NCBI GenBank assembly: GCA_038503075.1
Contig: JBCAML010000008.1
Coordinates: 868,001 to 932,000, forward strand
Direction of reading: 5' to 3'
From: Gyromitra esculenta
Lineage: Eukaryota > Ascomycota > Pezizomycetes > Pezizales > Discinaceae
Length of the DNA: 64,000 nt
The position numbers were made by a program, and so were the translations under genes. The notes beneath the pieces are model-generated. The model worked only from the letters and a program-made list of their open reading frames with translations, had not been told where the DNA came from and searched no databases. The stretch's first letter is position 1, and each line of letters opens with the position of its first letter. Positions 46,854-58,103 of the stretch are shown here, piece by piece.

Positions 46854-48815
46854 CGTGTCCGGGTGAGGGTTCTGAAACTAGCTGCACCAATAAAAGACAG
46901 GTTTAACCTAAGAGGAGTGGGGATCGAAGGAGAGGACACCACAGGGGAGTGAGGGGCACAGTGGGTGGTGCAGAGTTTAGAACTAAACTCAATGCGTTTG
47001 TTGGCAGAATGGAGGTGGACATCATGGTGATTCATCCACAGGATTCCTAACACAAGGGGGTAATGACCAAGCTGGGTCACGAAACAGGGGGCTTGTTCTT
47101 GGTGTTGCTGAATAGATAAATTGATGTTGGCGATGTGGGTAATGTCTCCTAAGGCAACAGGGTGGCCATTGATTACTTCAAGTTGTCTGGGTGTCTTTAG
47201 AGGGAAAAGAGGTAAAGAATGGTGACTTGTAAATTCTTTATCGATGAATGCGAATCCAGAGGCTTCAGTGTCCAATAGTGCGTGAGTTTGTATAGTTTTA
47301 TTGCTATGGGAAATGCTACAAGATATAACAAAATGTTCCCCATCCAATTCATCCTCCACACACAAATCCAACACTGAGAAACCAGAAATTGAAAACACTG
47401 ACAAAGGTAAAGAAATAGGAACCAAGGCAGGGTCACTGATCCGCCTTGGTTGAACTAGTTTAATGACTTGTTGGATGAGTCTGCTGATTCTAGGGCGAAA
47501 AACTGAGGCGGGAGAGGTGGTGGAGGAAGAGAGGAGGAAGGTGGTGTGCGGTTGGCGGGGGTTGAGGTGAGGGCTCCTCTCATAGTTTGTTTCTTGGGGG
47601 CGGAAGGACAGTTGGCATAAGAGAGGTCGGGTGCAGCACAAAACATACATTTGCTGGTGGAGCGGCACCATTGTTTCACTTCTTCCAAGAGCTTCCTTTG
47701 GCTATTGACCATAGGATATCGTTGGTCTTGAGCTGGTTGGGAAAGGTTACTCGTGCGGCCAAAGGAAAGGTCCATAGGGGCAAGGCCTCCAGGTACAAAG
47801 GAAGAGGCGGGGACAAAAGGGGTCATTGCATTTGGAGCAGTGAACTGTCCCATATTGTCGTGAGCGATTCCTCATTTTTCTGCCTTGCGGGCTCAGATGC
47901 AGTTATCCAGTCGAGTGAGATAGATAACCATCGCATTAAGGGTAGTGAGGGTGGCAGCGGCAAAGACCATGGCTTCCTTTAGCTCTTCTAACATATTGTG
48001 TTCCAAGGGATCCATTTTCGAGTTCTCATCGAAGTTGAGTTGTCCCATGATTCTTTGGAAGCCTGCTAGATAAACAGAGAAATCTTGTTTGCCTTGGCGG
48101 AGTTGATGCAACTCTCGTCGGGCAGTACCAGTGTGGTCTGGATCTCCGAAGGCTGTTTCTAGGGCGGCAATGAGTTCTGCTGCATTGGTCCACGTGGTAA
48201 GACCAGAGGGGAGGACGGTGTAGCAAACTTGTTTCAGGGTTGCTCCTTCCAGGCGGTTTATCATGTAGAGAATCATGGTGTTCTCGTTAGCGAATTGATC
48301 CCTATTGACGGCGAGTTTAGAACGGAGTTAGAGTGCAAAGCCAGGAAGTTTAGCTTTGGATCCATCGAATTTCTCTGGATCTGGCATGCGTTCCGAGCGT
48401 GGAGTGGTAACTGATGGAGCTGGGGGGGGTGGCGGTGAGGTTTGGTGGAGCTGGGGGTGCTTTGGAGGCAGCTTGGACTTCATTTCGTTCCTGACGTAGC
48501 CTGCCAATGAGAGATGAGGCTTTGTTGACTTGGTGGTCTTGTTCTTCGGTGTGGCGTAGAGCGTTCTCTACCTGGATCTGGGCGGTGCTGAGTTTGACAT
48601 CAGCGTCTCTTTCGTTTTCCTGAAGGTATCCTGAAGGATGTCTATTTGGTCCTCCAAGGCCTGATAGAGGTCTCTGAGTCGGTTATACAACTCAGCGGCC
48701 TTGTCTCTAAGGGCTTGGGCGAAGAATTCCCTAGTGGGGAATATTTGGATAGCGACAGCGGCTCATTCTAGGCTGGAGGAGGAAGGTTCAGCGACAGCAG
48801 AAGCGGAGGAGATCA
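46854..48815 (-). pseudogene. Decayed family-A gag and protease, 5' half of an element
   Basis: Reading leftward, gag begins near 48815 (ATG ATC TCC TCC context) and is broken by several frame shifts. The conserved middle (MGQLNFDENSKMDPLEH) and the zinc knuckle (CMFCAAPDLSYANC) are readable. Pol then begins (IKLVQPRRISDPALVPISL) with the protease region ALLDTEASGFAF, in which the catalytic DTG is altered to DTE. The frame ends at the family-B LTR. The slippery heptamer is degenerate here (A TTA AAC, 47458-47464). Confidence 0.88.
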
Positions 48816-48857
48816 TGGTGACTTATGGTAGAAGGTATTGAGAGGGAAGCAATGTAA

Positions 48858-49266
48858 TGTCACAGTTTTGCCCCTCACTAAGTCCTTCAGTATCCCTGAA
48901 GGTGAGCAGTGCTACTTAAGCGAGGTACTAACACGTTTGAGGAGTGCGATGTTTGTACAAGTTCTATGATGGGATCTAACTCCAGGCGAGTTAAGTGTAG
49001 CATTGAGAACAGCGACAGCGAAGGTTCTAAGGTAGAATCAATATAATATTATAGCAATACAATAGAAGTGAAAAGAGAATGTTGCTTAAGGAGAGAAGAA
49101 GTAGACAACCAGAACAAGCGAAATCAATCACTTAAATACCCTGCTTTCCCTATACAATAACTCATAACCGAGAAATACCCGAACAACAAAGACACAGTAT
49201 AACAACTGAAAACCCATAGCAACCGCTGACTAACCCTAGATCCATTACCCGATACTATCCATGAAA
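48858..49266 (-). mobile_element. Family-A 5' LTR of the decayed element
   Basis: About 409 bp ending CCATGAAA. The junction with the internal region reads GAAGCAATGTAA, matching GAAGCAACGTAA of the complete copy with one CpG-type change. This confirms it as the 5' LTR next to the primer site. Confidence 0.88.
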
Positions 49267-51130
49267 GAAACAATGAGAAACCATAGAAGAAAGTCCACAG
49301 TAAAGCCATAACGGAAGCAAAAAGTAGCAAGGAAATTCCAATCAAAGTTAGTAGGGGTTGGGGTAATGTAAGTAAAATGACCTAAAGGTCCATCTGATCA
49401 TCTGGTTGGGGGGGCGGTGAAGCCTTAGAAGGGCATTATGGGCAGCTGTTCAGGTGTGACTCATGGGGTCCGTCGCAGTTAACACACTTGACATGAGTGT
49501 GAGAGCAGGGGCGGCCTTTGGTTGAGCAAGTGAGGGTGAGGCAGGTATGAGCTGCAGTGGGATGAAGTCCAACACACCAGCGACAGCATGGTTGGTTGGG
49601 GAATTTGTTGGTATGGTGTCCAAATTTGTGGCATTGGGAACACTGGGTAGAGGGTCCAAAGCGAAGTTTGCCTTTGGATCTAACAGTGGTGGACAAGGCA
49701 GATAGGCGAGTGCGATTGGCAATCTCATTAGCTTTGGGGCCAGAGAGTGTGAGAACGATAGAGGAAACTGTTTTTCCTCTTCGTTTTTCAGGTAGAGTGA
49801 GAAATCTAGGAGGGGTATCCATAATAAGGCCAGGGTTGAAGTTGCAGAGCTTTTGCTGAATGGTGGAGGGTTCCATAGAAGTGGGAATACCATGTACAAC
49901 AAGTTGGTGCTATGGTTCATCAAGGTGTAGGGAGCAAGCTCCTGGGATGAGGTGAAGAAATTGACCAACTTTCGTGTAATGGGTGTTGGCAAACATGTTG
50001 TTCATGACCATTAATTTCATGGATCAAAACGGATAACGGACAGGGATGGATTTGAAGATGTCGCGTATAGTTCACTTTGTATAATGTCTTTGTTGTTTCA
50101 GTTATGTTTCGGTCATGTGTCAGAGTAAAGAAAAAAGCGGGGTATTTAAGGGCTGGGTTTTCGTTAATTGTTGTACTTTTCCTTTCTTTCCTTAAGCAAC
50201 ATTCTCATTTACCTTCTGCTGTACCTGTTAGAATACTACCTCGGTTCTACCTCAGAACACTTGCTGACGCTGCCTACTTCGCTGCCTCAATCTCGCCTTG
50301 AGATAGACCTCTAGTAGAACTTGTAGAAACACTGCAATCTTTGAACGTGTTGTTACCTCGCTTAAGTCGCACTGCTCACCTTCAGGGATACCGAAAGGCT
50401 TAACGAGGGACTCAACCGTGAGAGTTAACGACACATTTTGGGAATGTGTGTCTATTGCCACAGACTAGATGGTGATAGAACCAATGGCAGAGTTAAATTT
50501 ATCTTTGAGTCCCATGGGTGGCCCTTGAGAAAGGGGAGTGCTGTCGTGTTTGACAATTAAATGACAAGTGCGCATGATGGGAGATGTTGAGGGAGAGGAA
50601 GATGAAATCTTAGGGGCAGGTGCGTTTGCAGCCTGTTTGGCCTTTGCTGGTTGGGGTTTTCTCTTGGGTTTGCTGGCAGCCAACTGGGCCCATTGCAAAG
50701 GCTTTAGGGCAGGAGGAGCAGGAAATGCAGCAGCAGGTGCAGGAGGAGGAGGAGCACTGGACGGTGCAGGTGGTGCTGAGGGCGCTGCTTTCCCTACTGT
50801 GAGAAGGTGCTTGCGCTCTTGTTTACTCAGAGTTGGTGACTCTGGAAACATATCAGGGAGAGGTGCTGGACTCTTAGCAGCCTCTTTCAGTAGGGTGACC
50901 TTGCTTTGTTGATGCTGGATCATGTTAAGGAGGGAGGTGAAGTGGATGAGATTCAGTTCGTCAGCCTTTGTGAGGAACTGACTAACTGTCTTGAGAGTCA
51001 TGGGGGCTCCTGTGATCCCGTTGTCCTTATTTTGGATCATAGAAATCCAATTAGTGGGGTGGGAAAAGACAGGTGGTGATGGAGGAGAGGTGTCAGCTCT
51101 CTGCCGTTTTGATGGTGAGGGGGTTCTTGG
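49267..51130 (-). pseudogene. Second Tad-like LINE fragment (ORF1), split by a solo LTR
   Basis: Homologous to 43140-45000 along its length, with the same three zinc knuckles (CSQCHKFGHHTNKF here lacks the last Cys). The ORF1 end reads CCA TAA, where copy 1 continues. It is 5'-truncated by a family-B LTR at 51131 and 3'-truncated by the family-A LTR at 49266. Confidence 0.88.
50015..50423 (+). mobile_element. Solo family-A LTR in the second LINE copy
   Basis: 409 bp, flanked by ATTAA (50010-50014) and GTTAA (50424-50428). The uninterrupted LINE copy reads GTTAA there, so the left duplicate has mutated. Confidence 0.9.
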
Positions 51131-51864
51131 TGTAACGGGGGTAGTCCTACTGCTCTGTAGTGGGGATTGGTATAGGAATACGGCCGTTGCAAATACTAAA
51201 TCAGGTTGAGATGTTAAGAGTATTTTTGTGCAAAGTACTCAATAATCTTAAGGGCTCTACTTGGTAGTATTCTGCCTGATGAGACTGGGAAGAAGAGCCA
51301 CAGGCGGCGGGGTTATGCACTATCTTTATAGTGCTGCTGACTCGCCGTCCTCTTTCTGTTCTACTCTGCTGGGGGCCCGTCAAGACCCTGAGAACATGCC
51401 AAGCTATTGCTGGCGGGGCACCTCAGGATTCAGCTAATGATCACTTCAGTGCTCTCCGGCATTCCTTGGTTGTTCTATCCAGTTGGACCTTCTAGATCCA
51501 CCAGCTGCATGCCATGCCTATGCTCGATGCAGGAATCAGCGCTGATCAGTCTGCTGTTGCATGTGAGGTGTCCTGCACTTAATAGTTTCCCTGTTGCCGC
51601 GTCAATGGCTCTGGGCCGCTGGTACATGCACAGATGGATTGGGAACGCCACTACAGGAGCTTCCTGTGTTTGGTGTTACCGGAGATATATCATTGGCTTG
51701 TCAGCTAATGCTATTCTCACTGGTTCCGCTCCATCGGAACAGCAGGGTAGCAGGTATCCTCTAGCATGTGGTAGCTACACCACTCATGCTGATCCTTACT
51801 ACCTCTCTGCTTGCCCGGTACTATTATGCTTCACTGCAGATAATGGTATTGTAGATCCGTTACA
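51131..51864 (-). mobile_element. Family-B LTR plus short LTR tail
   Basis: 734 bp, TGTAACGG to CCGTTACA. It is followed by 51866-51911, a 46-bp fragment of another family-B LTR end in the opposite orientation. No matching duplication was found at the outer borders, so a rearrangement is likely. Confidence 0.85.
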
Positions 51865-51911
51865 TCCTATACCTATTCCCACTATAGAGCCGTAGGACTA
51901 CCCCTGTTACA

Positions 51912-52369
51912 TTTACAGGTTGCCGTGACATCAGTAAAAATAATTAATGCCTCCTGGAGATCAGGCATGTCTCCCCGGGAGACGTTTTCCTCCTGGACCT
52001 TACTGACCTCCCTGACCTCCTGGAGAAGCAGGAGCGCAAACCTCTCCTCTCGGAGAATTTGGCACCTCTTTGCAGAAGCTTTTTGCTCCCGGAGAATATG
52101 GAACATCTCTGTGGCAGCTTTTTCCTCCCGGGGGAAGCCTCCTATCCCCCGTCCTCGAAGAGAGCTCCCCCCGCCTAAAGAGCCTTAGGCAAACCCTAAC
52201 CCACGGGACTTGGAGGGATTCCCTCGCTAGAGACCCCTAACCCACGGGACTTTGAGCATTTAGTCATGCCTCCCTTCACTCCAACCGCTTCACTCTTCCT
52301 TTCTTGTCCACATCACCTAGGAAGCAGCTCTGTTGGCAGCCATATACACCCCTTACAAAAGCTCGCCAA
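51912..52369. other. GGAG/CTCC-rich spacer
   Basis: Dense short palindromes such as CTCCTGGAG and CCCGGGAG. The words CCCTAACCCACGGGACTT occur twice at about 52190-52250. A similar composition recurs at 60230-60470. No gene is visible. Confidence 0.5.
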
Positions 52370-52735
52370 TGAAGCCTCTATATAGACAGTTGTATAGAGA
52401 CCTCGTTGACTGTCATATAGACGCGCTCCCTACCCCCCCAGAGCTCGCCTAGGAGCTCCTATATGGACTGCTCACTGCCTGCCTAAGAGACACCTCCCTA
52501 ACCCCTTTGAGCTTGCCTAGGGAGCTCCTATATCGACAGCTCACTGCCTGCCAAAGAGACGCCTCCCTACCCCCCAAAAGCCCGCCTAGGGAGCTCCTAT
52601 ATCGACTGCTCGCTGACTGCCATATAGATGTGCTCCCTACCCCCCTAGAGAGCTTCTAGGGAGGTCCTATATCGACTGCCTGCCATATAGACACACTCCC
52701 AGCTTGCCTTGAAGCTCCAGTATCAACAGCATGCT
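52370..52735 (+). repeat. ~70-bp tandem repeat
   Basis: About five imperfect units containing CTAGGGAGCTCCTATATCG, CTGCCTGCC and GACGCCTCCCTACCCCC. Related units continue at 59886-59990, on the other side of the LTR cluster, so the cluster interrupted one array. Confidence 0.75.
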
Positions 52736-52741
52736 GACTAT

Positions 52742-53151
52742 TTTCACGGATGGAACCGCGTAATGGGTCAAGGATGTTGGATTGGTTGTAACGGTCTCGG
52801 TTCGAATAACAATGTCTTTGTAGTTGTTCGGTTATGTTCGGGTATGACTCATGAGGTGATTAAAGCGGGGTATTTAAGAGATGGGTTTTTGTCATTCTTG
52901 TATCTTTCTCTTCTTCTTTTTCTAAGCAACGTTCTCGTTTCACTTCTACCTGTACTGTTTTAATACTATCTCGGTTCTACCTCAGAACCCTTGCTGTCGC
53001 TGTAAAACATCGCCGATACTTTGCCTTGAAGTATACCCATTGTAGAACTTGTAGAAACTCTGCACTCCTCAAACATGTTGGTACCTCACCTAAGTAGCAC
53101 TGCTCACCTTCAGGGATACTGAAGGGCTTAACGAGGGACCGAACCGTGAGA
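52742..53151 (+). mobile_element. Solo family-A LTR, duplication ACTAT
   Basis: 410 bp, flanked by ACTAT at 52737-52741 and 53152-53156. The hairpin stem is ATACTT/AAGTAT. Confidence 0.92.
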
Positions 53152-53161
53152 ACTATCATAG

Positions 53162-53983
53162 TCTCACGGTTCAGTCCCTCGTTAAGCCCTTCAGTATCCC
53201 TGAAGGTGAGCAGTGCGACTTAAACGAGGTGCTAACACGTTCGAGGAGTGCGAGGTTTCTACAAGTTCTACGATGGGGTCTAACTCGAGGTGAGTTAAGT
53301 GCAGCGGCGGGAACAGCAACAGCGAGGGTTCTGAGTTTCATGGATTAAGGATTGGACATAGGGTTAGGTTTCAGTTCAATGGTTGCTAATGGGTTTTGAG
53401 TCTTATGAGGGACAATGTCTTTGTATTTTGGTTGTTATCGGCTATTGGATTTTGACTAGAAAAGCGGGGTATTTAAGCGATGGATTTTGTTCGTTCTTCT
53501 TCTTCTTTCTTTAAGCAACGTTCTCGTTTCACTTCTACCTGTATTATTCAATATTACTTTAATTCTACCTCAGAACCCTCACTGTCGCTGTCCTCGTCGC
53601 TACACTTAACTCGCCTTGAGTTAGACAGCACTATAGAACTTGTAGAAACTCCGCACTCCTCGAACGTGTTGTTTCCTATTTTGAGTAGCACTGCTCATCT
53701 TAGGGGATACCGAAGAACTCAAGAGAAGACACGACCATAAGACTGAGGTAGAACCGTGATAGTATTCAAATTAATACAGGAGAAGGTAAACGAGAACGTT
53801 GCTTAAGAAAAAAGAAAAAAGAACAACAAAAGTAACCGAAATCCTTCACTTAAATACCCCGCTTTCCCTTACCAAGACTTACAACAGACAAATAGCCGAA
53901 TAACAAAGGAATTGTACAACCGTCCCTGTAACCCAACAACCATTCAACATATCCTAGTCTATCATTCAATTCCCTCCGTGAAA
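53162..53983 (-). mobile_element. Solo family-A LTR (split), duplication CATAG
   Basis: The parts are 53162-53335 and 53743-53983. CATAG is at 53157-53161 and 53984-53988. It is interrupted by a forward LTR of the same family. Confidence 0.92.
53336..53742 (+). mobile_element. Solo family-A LTR nested in a family-A LTR, duplication CTGAG
   Basis: 407 bp, flanked by CTGAG at 53331-53335 and 53743-53747. The outer leader stem TTGAG/CTCAA differs from the usual TTAAG/CTTAA by paired changes. Confidence 0.92.
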
Positions 53984-53999
53984 CATAGAGACGCGCCCC

Positions 54000-54423
54000 T
54001 CTCACGGTTGTGCCTCGGGTTAAGCCCTTCAGTATCCCTGAAGGTGAGCAGTGCTACTTAAGCGAGGTGACAACACGTTTTGAAGAGTGCGACGTGTTCT
54101 ACAAGTTCTACGAGGATATCTTTATCTCAAGGCGAGATAAGTGCAGCGAGGGAGACAGCGACAGCGAAGATTCTGAGATAGAATCGAGATAGTATTTCGA
54201 CGACTTTACAGCAGAAGGTAACGAGAACGTTGCTTAAGGAAGAAAGAGAAAGAGAACACAAGCGACCAAAATCCTCCGTTTAAATACCCCACTTTCTCGT
54301 AACACAAACAGCCAGCTGGCAACAGCCGAAACATAACCGAAAGACAAGGCCATTATACTCAAAGAAAACCCTTCGTAACTTCCACAACCATCCTAGTCCG
54401 TTACCCGATTCTTATCCGTGAAA
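54000..54423 (-). mobile_element. 3' LTR of the complete element
   Basis: 424 bp, identical to the 5' LTR except at the CCTCGGGTT/CCTCGGATT and TCCGTTACC/TCCGCTACC sites. Pol coding runs 31 bp into it. Confidence 0.95.
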
Positions 54424-57400
54424 GTAGCTCCCCCCTTCAAGCGTGAGCTCCTGCGAACCTTAGAAGGAGCGATAGTCGTTTCGGCGAGGAATGTATCAAG
54501 GGCAGACGTATCCTGCAGATCTTCAGCCGGTTCCCATGTCGGGTGAGCATATCCAGTCCATTCTACAAGGTATTGAAGTTGTCCTCGGTGGTTGCGTTGG
54601 TCGAGGATTTTTTCAATATAGTATTCCTCTTGCTCGTTAACAGTAATAGGGGCTGGAGGAGGAATAATTTGTCCCGGGAGGGCATCATTAGGAGCAGGCT
54701 TAAGAAGGGAAACGTGAAAAACAGGATGGTATTTGACCGATGAGGGGAGATCTATTTCATAAGCGAAGGGGGAAATAATCCTTTTCACTGCATAGGGACC
54801 CATCCATTTCCAGTCCAGTTTTCGAGCGTTACGATTTGTCCTAATGTTCTTCATCGACACGAAGACTTGGTCTTGGATTTGGTATGCTGGGGCGGGTGTC
54901 CGATGTTTATTTGTCGCCGTTTCCTGGATATCCTGAGCGGTTCTGATCTGGGTCCTAAGGTAGTCGTACAATTCCTGCATCCTGCTTGCAAAGGCAGTGG
55001 CATCTTGACTTTGAGGGGTATTAATCGGGGGAATAAGGGCGGTATCGAAGCGAGGGTGATAACCGTAATTGGCAAGGAAGGGTGATACTTTTGTACTCGC
55101 CGATTCTTGATTATTTGCGGAGAATTCTGCCATTGGTAGCCATCTGTTCCAGTCCTCTTGTTGATAGGTCACATAGGATCGGAGGTATTGTTCCATTACC
55201 GCATTTAGTCTTTCTGTTTGCCCGTCCGTTTCTGGATGGAAGGCAGTAGACATTCGAGCTTGTATCCCGAGACGTTGACAAAGCTCTTTCCAGAAGTGGG
55301 CCGTAAATTGGGTGCCCCGATCGGAGGTAATATGCGTAGGTAGGCCATGCAGTTTCCAGACATGTTGCAGGTAAAGATCAGCGACATCCCGTGAATTAAC
55401 AGTAGTATTACATGGAATAAGGTGTCGCATTTTCGATAACCTGTCAACAATTACCATGATCGCATCATAACCATTAGACTCGGGAAGGCCTGTAACAAAG
55501 TCCATCGAGATTTCCTGCCAGGGTCGTTGCGGGATAGGTAACGGGCGGAGTACTCCTGAGGTACGTTGAGTGACTGGTTTAGCTTTCTGACAGATATGAC
55601 AGTTCCGTACGTAACGAGCGACTGATTCCCTCATCTTGGGCCAATAGAAGTTTCTATCCAGGAGTTCAAATGTTTTATCTCTTCCTGGGTGGCCTGCGGC
55701 TGGTACATCATGGTGCCTTTTGATGAGTTCTAGGCGTAGAGGGTCGAAGTCTGGAACATAAATACGTCCTCGGTAGCATAGTCTTCCGTTTTCGTTGGTA
55801 CACTCGCTTAAGGTGATCTCCTTTGATTGTTGATCTTTATTCCTTAACGCTAAAAGTATTCTCTCCGGAAATTTGTCAGTAACCAATCCGTTTTGGAAGA
55901 GTTTTTGTAGGGGAGCGTCCAGTTCAGCGGCTTCATTTGACAAAGAAGCCGACAACAAACTTAGCTTAGGGTCCACATTTTCCTTCTTTAATACCACTTG
56001 GCTTTGGTGTGCCAACCGTTCATCCCCTTCCTTGGGAAGATCTCCTGATCTTCTGGTCAATGCGTCTGGTTTTCCTCCTTGACTGCCTGGGCGATAGGTA
56101 ATTACAAAGTCAAAGCGGGAAAGATATTCGGCCCATCGTGCTTGACGTCGATTTAGCTGTTTCGTACTCATAAAATATTCGAGATTTTTATGGTCACTAA
56201 TTACGTCAATGGGGTGTTTGGAACCTTCGAGTTCCGGGTGCCATTCTTCGAATACTCGGATGATCGCTAGCAGTTCTTTGTCATAAATTTCATAATTGCA
56301 TTCAGCAGGTGAATGCTTTTTTGAGAAGAATGCGACTGGGTGTAGAACTCCAGCGTCATCGTATTGAGACAGCACTCCTCCGGATACGAAGTCGGAGGCG
56401 TCGGTTTCCACAATGATTTTCTTGTCAGGATCAAAGTGGATGAGGATTGGAGCGGTGGTGAAGGCATGTTTTAGGTTCTCGAAGGCAATATCCGCTTCTA
56501 CTGTCCATTCGAAAATAATACCTTTTTTTGTTAGGGCCGTGAGAGGGGAGGCCAGCTTGGAAAAACCGAGAATAAAACGACGGTAAAAATTAGCAAAGCC
56601 TAGAAAAGCTTGTACGTCTTTGACGCTTTTAGGGGTACCCCATTCCCGTACTGCTTTTAGTTTCTCTTCGTCCATCTTGATGCCGTCGGGGGTAAGAATG
56701 AGACCTAGGTACTTGGTCGTCTGTACCTCGAATTCGCATTTTTCCGGTTTGAGCAAGATATGGTTGTTCTTGAGTGTCTGAAGTACCTTTCGTACATGGA
56801 CCTGATGCTCCGTGAAGGTATCACTATAGATTAGGATATCATCGAGGTAGGCTGTACAAAAAATATCCAGGTACTCGGTGAGGCAATCATTAACGAATCG
56901 TTGGAAAGTTCCCGGGGCGTTGGTCAAGCCGAACGGCATGACTTGGTATTCATATAAGCCGTAGCGGGTGCGAAAGGCTGTCTTCCACTCATCTCCCTCG
57001 GCAATGCGTACTTGGTGGTAACCGTCACGGAGGTCTAATTTGGTATACCATTGTGCCTTTGCAAGTCGGTCCAGGGTTTCGCGGATGAGGGGAGAGGTAT
57101 AGCGATCCTTAACGGTAATAGCATTAAGGCCTCGGTAGTCCACACAGAGTCGTAGGGAACCGTCAGCTTTTTTGACAAATAGGACGGGGGATCCGGCTGG
57201 AGAGGAACTAGCCCGAATGAATCCCTTCTCAAGATTGTCTTCAATATACTTCTTCAAGACAATAAGCTCTTCTCGGGACATTCCATAGAGGGGTCCGAAA
57301 GGGGCATCTTTTCCTTCCATCAGTTGTATCTTGTGGTCATACGAGCGGCGTGGGGGTAATCCTTGGGCTTTCTTCTTATCGAACATATCCAGAAAGTCGT

Positions 57401-58103
57401 GATATTCCGTAGGGATTCTCGTTCTCCATTCCTCCTTGGTTGTCTTGTCATCGATGATTTTGTTAATTTCGTACAGTGACATTGCATAGGCTTGGGAGGA
57501 ATGTTTTCGGGTGAGAGTTCTGAAACTAGCGGCGTTGATAAAGGATAGATTTAGCTTGGGGGCTACAATCGAGGAGGCGGTTATGGTGGCGAAATGGGGG
57601 GTACAATGGGTGGTGCAGAGTTTAGAATTAAACTCAATGCATTTTTGGGCGAAGTGGATTTGGACATCGTGATAATTCATCCATGGAATTCCTAGAACGA
57701 GGGGGTAGTGTCCAAGTCGGGTGACGAAACAGGGGGCTTGTTCCTGGTGTTGTTGGATGGAGAGGTTGATATTAGTAATATGGGTGATGTCTCCTGACGA
57801 AACTGGACGGCCATCTATTACTTCAAGTTGCCGAGGGGTTTTTAGGGGTAGGAGAGGTAGGGAGTGGTGACTCGCAAAGTCCTTATCAATGAAGGCAAAT
57901 CCCGAGGCTCCAGTGTCCAATAGTGCGTGAGTTTTGATAATTTTATTGTTATGGGAAATGTTACAAGATACAACAAAATGTTCCCCATCCAATTGTTCCT
58001 CCACGCATGTATCCGACACTGAAAAACCCGAAATAGAAAAAGCCAACAAAGGTAAGGAAATGGGAACCAAGGCAGGGTCACTGATCAGCCTTGGTTGGAC
58101 TAG
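54393..58103 (-). CDS. Pol polyprotein: protease, reverse transcriptase, RNase H, integrase, chromodomain
   Basis: About 1236 residues are readable from the frameshift point. There is no ATG near the start, so expression by -1 shift from gag is expected. Counting from the leucine-valine-proline-isoleucine stretch at 58070: protease Asp-Thr-Gly at about residue 52; reverse transcriptase with [12 protein letters not shown] and the catalytic YLDD at about 408; RNase H starting ETDASDF at about 553; integrase HHCC zinc segment at about 780-825; core D, D, E near 855, 916 and 950; and a C-terminal chromodomain (YYIEKILDQ ... YLVEWTGYAHPTWEPAEDL) at about 1147-1182. All catalytic residues are present. 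The last ten codons lie in the 3' LTR. The protein would copy the RNA and integrate the DNA, probably guided by histone marks. Confidence 0.96.
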   Translation of the reverse strand, partial: LVQPRLISDPALVPISLPLLAFSISGFSVSDTCVEEQLDGEHFVVSCNISHNNKIIKTHALLDTGASGFAFIDKDFASHHSLPLLPLKTPRQLEVIDGRPVSSGDITHITNINLSIQQHQEQAPCFVTRLGHYPLVLGIPWMNYHDVQIHFAQKCIEFNSKLCTTHCTPHFATITASSIVAPKLNLSFINAASFRTLTRKHSSQAYAMSLYEINKIIDDKTTKEEWRTRIPTEYHDFLDMFDKKKAQGLPPRRSYDHKIQLMEGKDAPFGPLYGMSREELIVLKKYIEDNLEKGFIRASSSPAGSPVLFVKKADGSLRLCVDYRGLNAITVKDRYTSPLIRETLDRLAKAQWYTKLDLRDGYHQVRIAEGDEWKTAFRTRYGLYEYQVMPFGLTNAPGTFQRFVNDCLTEYLDIFCTAYLDDILIYSDTFTEHQVHVRKVLQTLKNNHILLKPEKCEFEVQTTKYLGLILTPDGIKMDEEKLKAVREWGTPKSVKDVQAFLGFANFYRRFILGFSKLASPLTALTKKGIIFEWTVEADIAFENLKHAFTTAPILIHFDPDKKIIVETDASDFVSGGVLSQYDDAGVLHPVAFFSKKHSPAECNYEIYDKELLAIIRVFEEWHPELEGSKHPIDVISDHKNLEYFMSTKQLNRRQARWAEYLSRFDFVITYRPGSQGGKPDALTRRSGDLPKEGDERLAHQSQVVLKKENVDPKLSLLSASLSNEAAELDAPLQKLFQNGLVTDKFPERILLALRNKDQQSKEITLSECTNENGRLCYRGRIYVPDFDPLRLELIKRHHDVPAAGHPGRDKTFELLDRNFYWPKMRESVARYVRNCHICQKAKPVTQRTSGVLRPLPIPQRPWQEISMDFVTGLPESNGYDAIMVIVDRLSKMRHLIPCNTTVNSRDVADLYLQHVWKLHGLPTHITSDRGTQFTAHFWKELCQRLGIQARMSTAFHPETDGQTERLNAVMEQYLRSYVTYQQEDWNRWLPMAEFSANNQESASTKVSPFLANYGYHPRFDTALIPPINTPQSQDATAFASRMQELYDYLRTQIRTAQDIQETATNKHRTPAPAYQIQDQVFVSMKNIRTNRNARKLDWKWMGPYAVKRIISPFAYEIDLPSSVKYHPVFHVSLLKPAPNDALPGQIIPPPAPITVNEQEEYYIEKILDQRNHRGQLQYLVEWTGYAHPTWEPAEDLQDTSALDTFLAETTIAPSKVRRSSRLKGGATFTDKNRVTD
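54424..54438 (-). other. Family-A polypurine tract
   Basis: GAAGGGGGGAGCTAC directly precedes the 3' LTR on the coding strand. It is also coding sequence (the Lys-Gly-Gly-Ala region of pol). Confidence 0.7.

Noticed and set aside
52190..52255. AACCCTAACCC words suggesting telomeric repeat
   Set aside because: Only isolated 9-11 base matches inside a different repeat. No tandem TTAGGG array.
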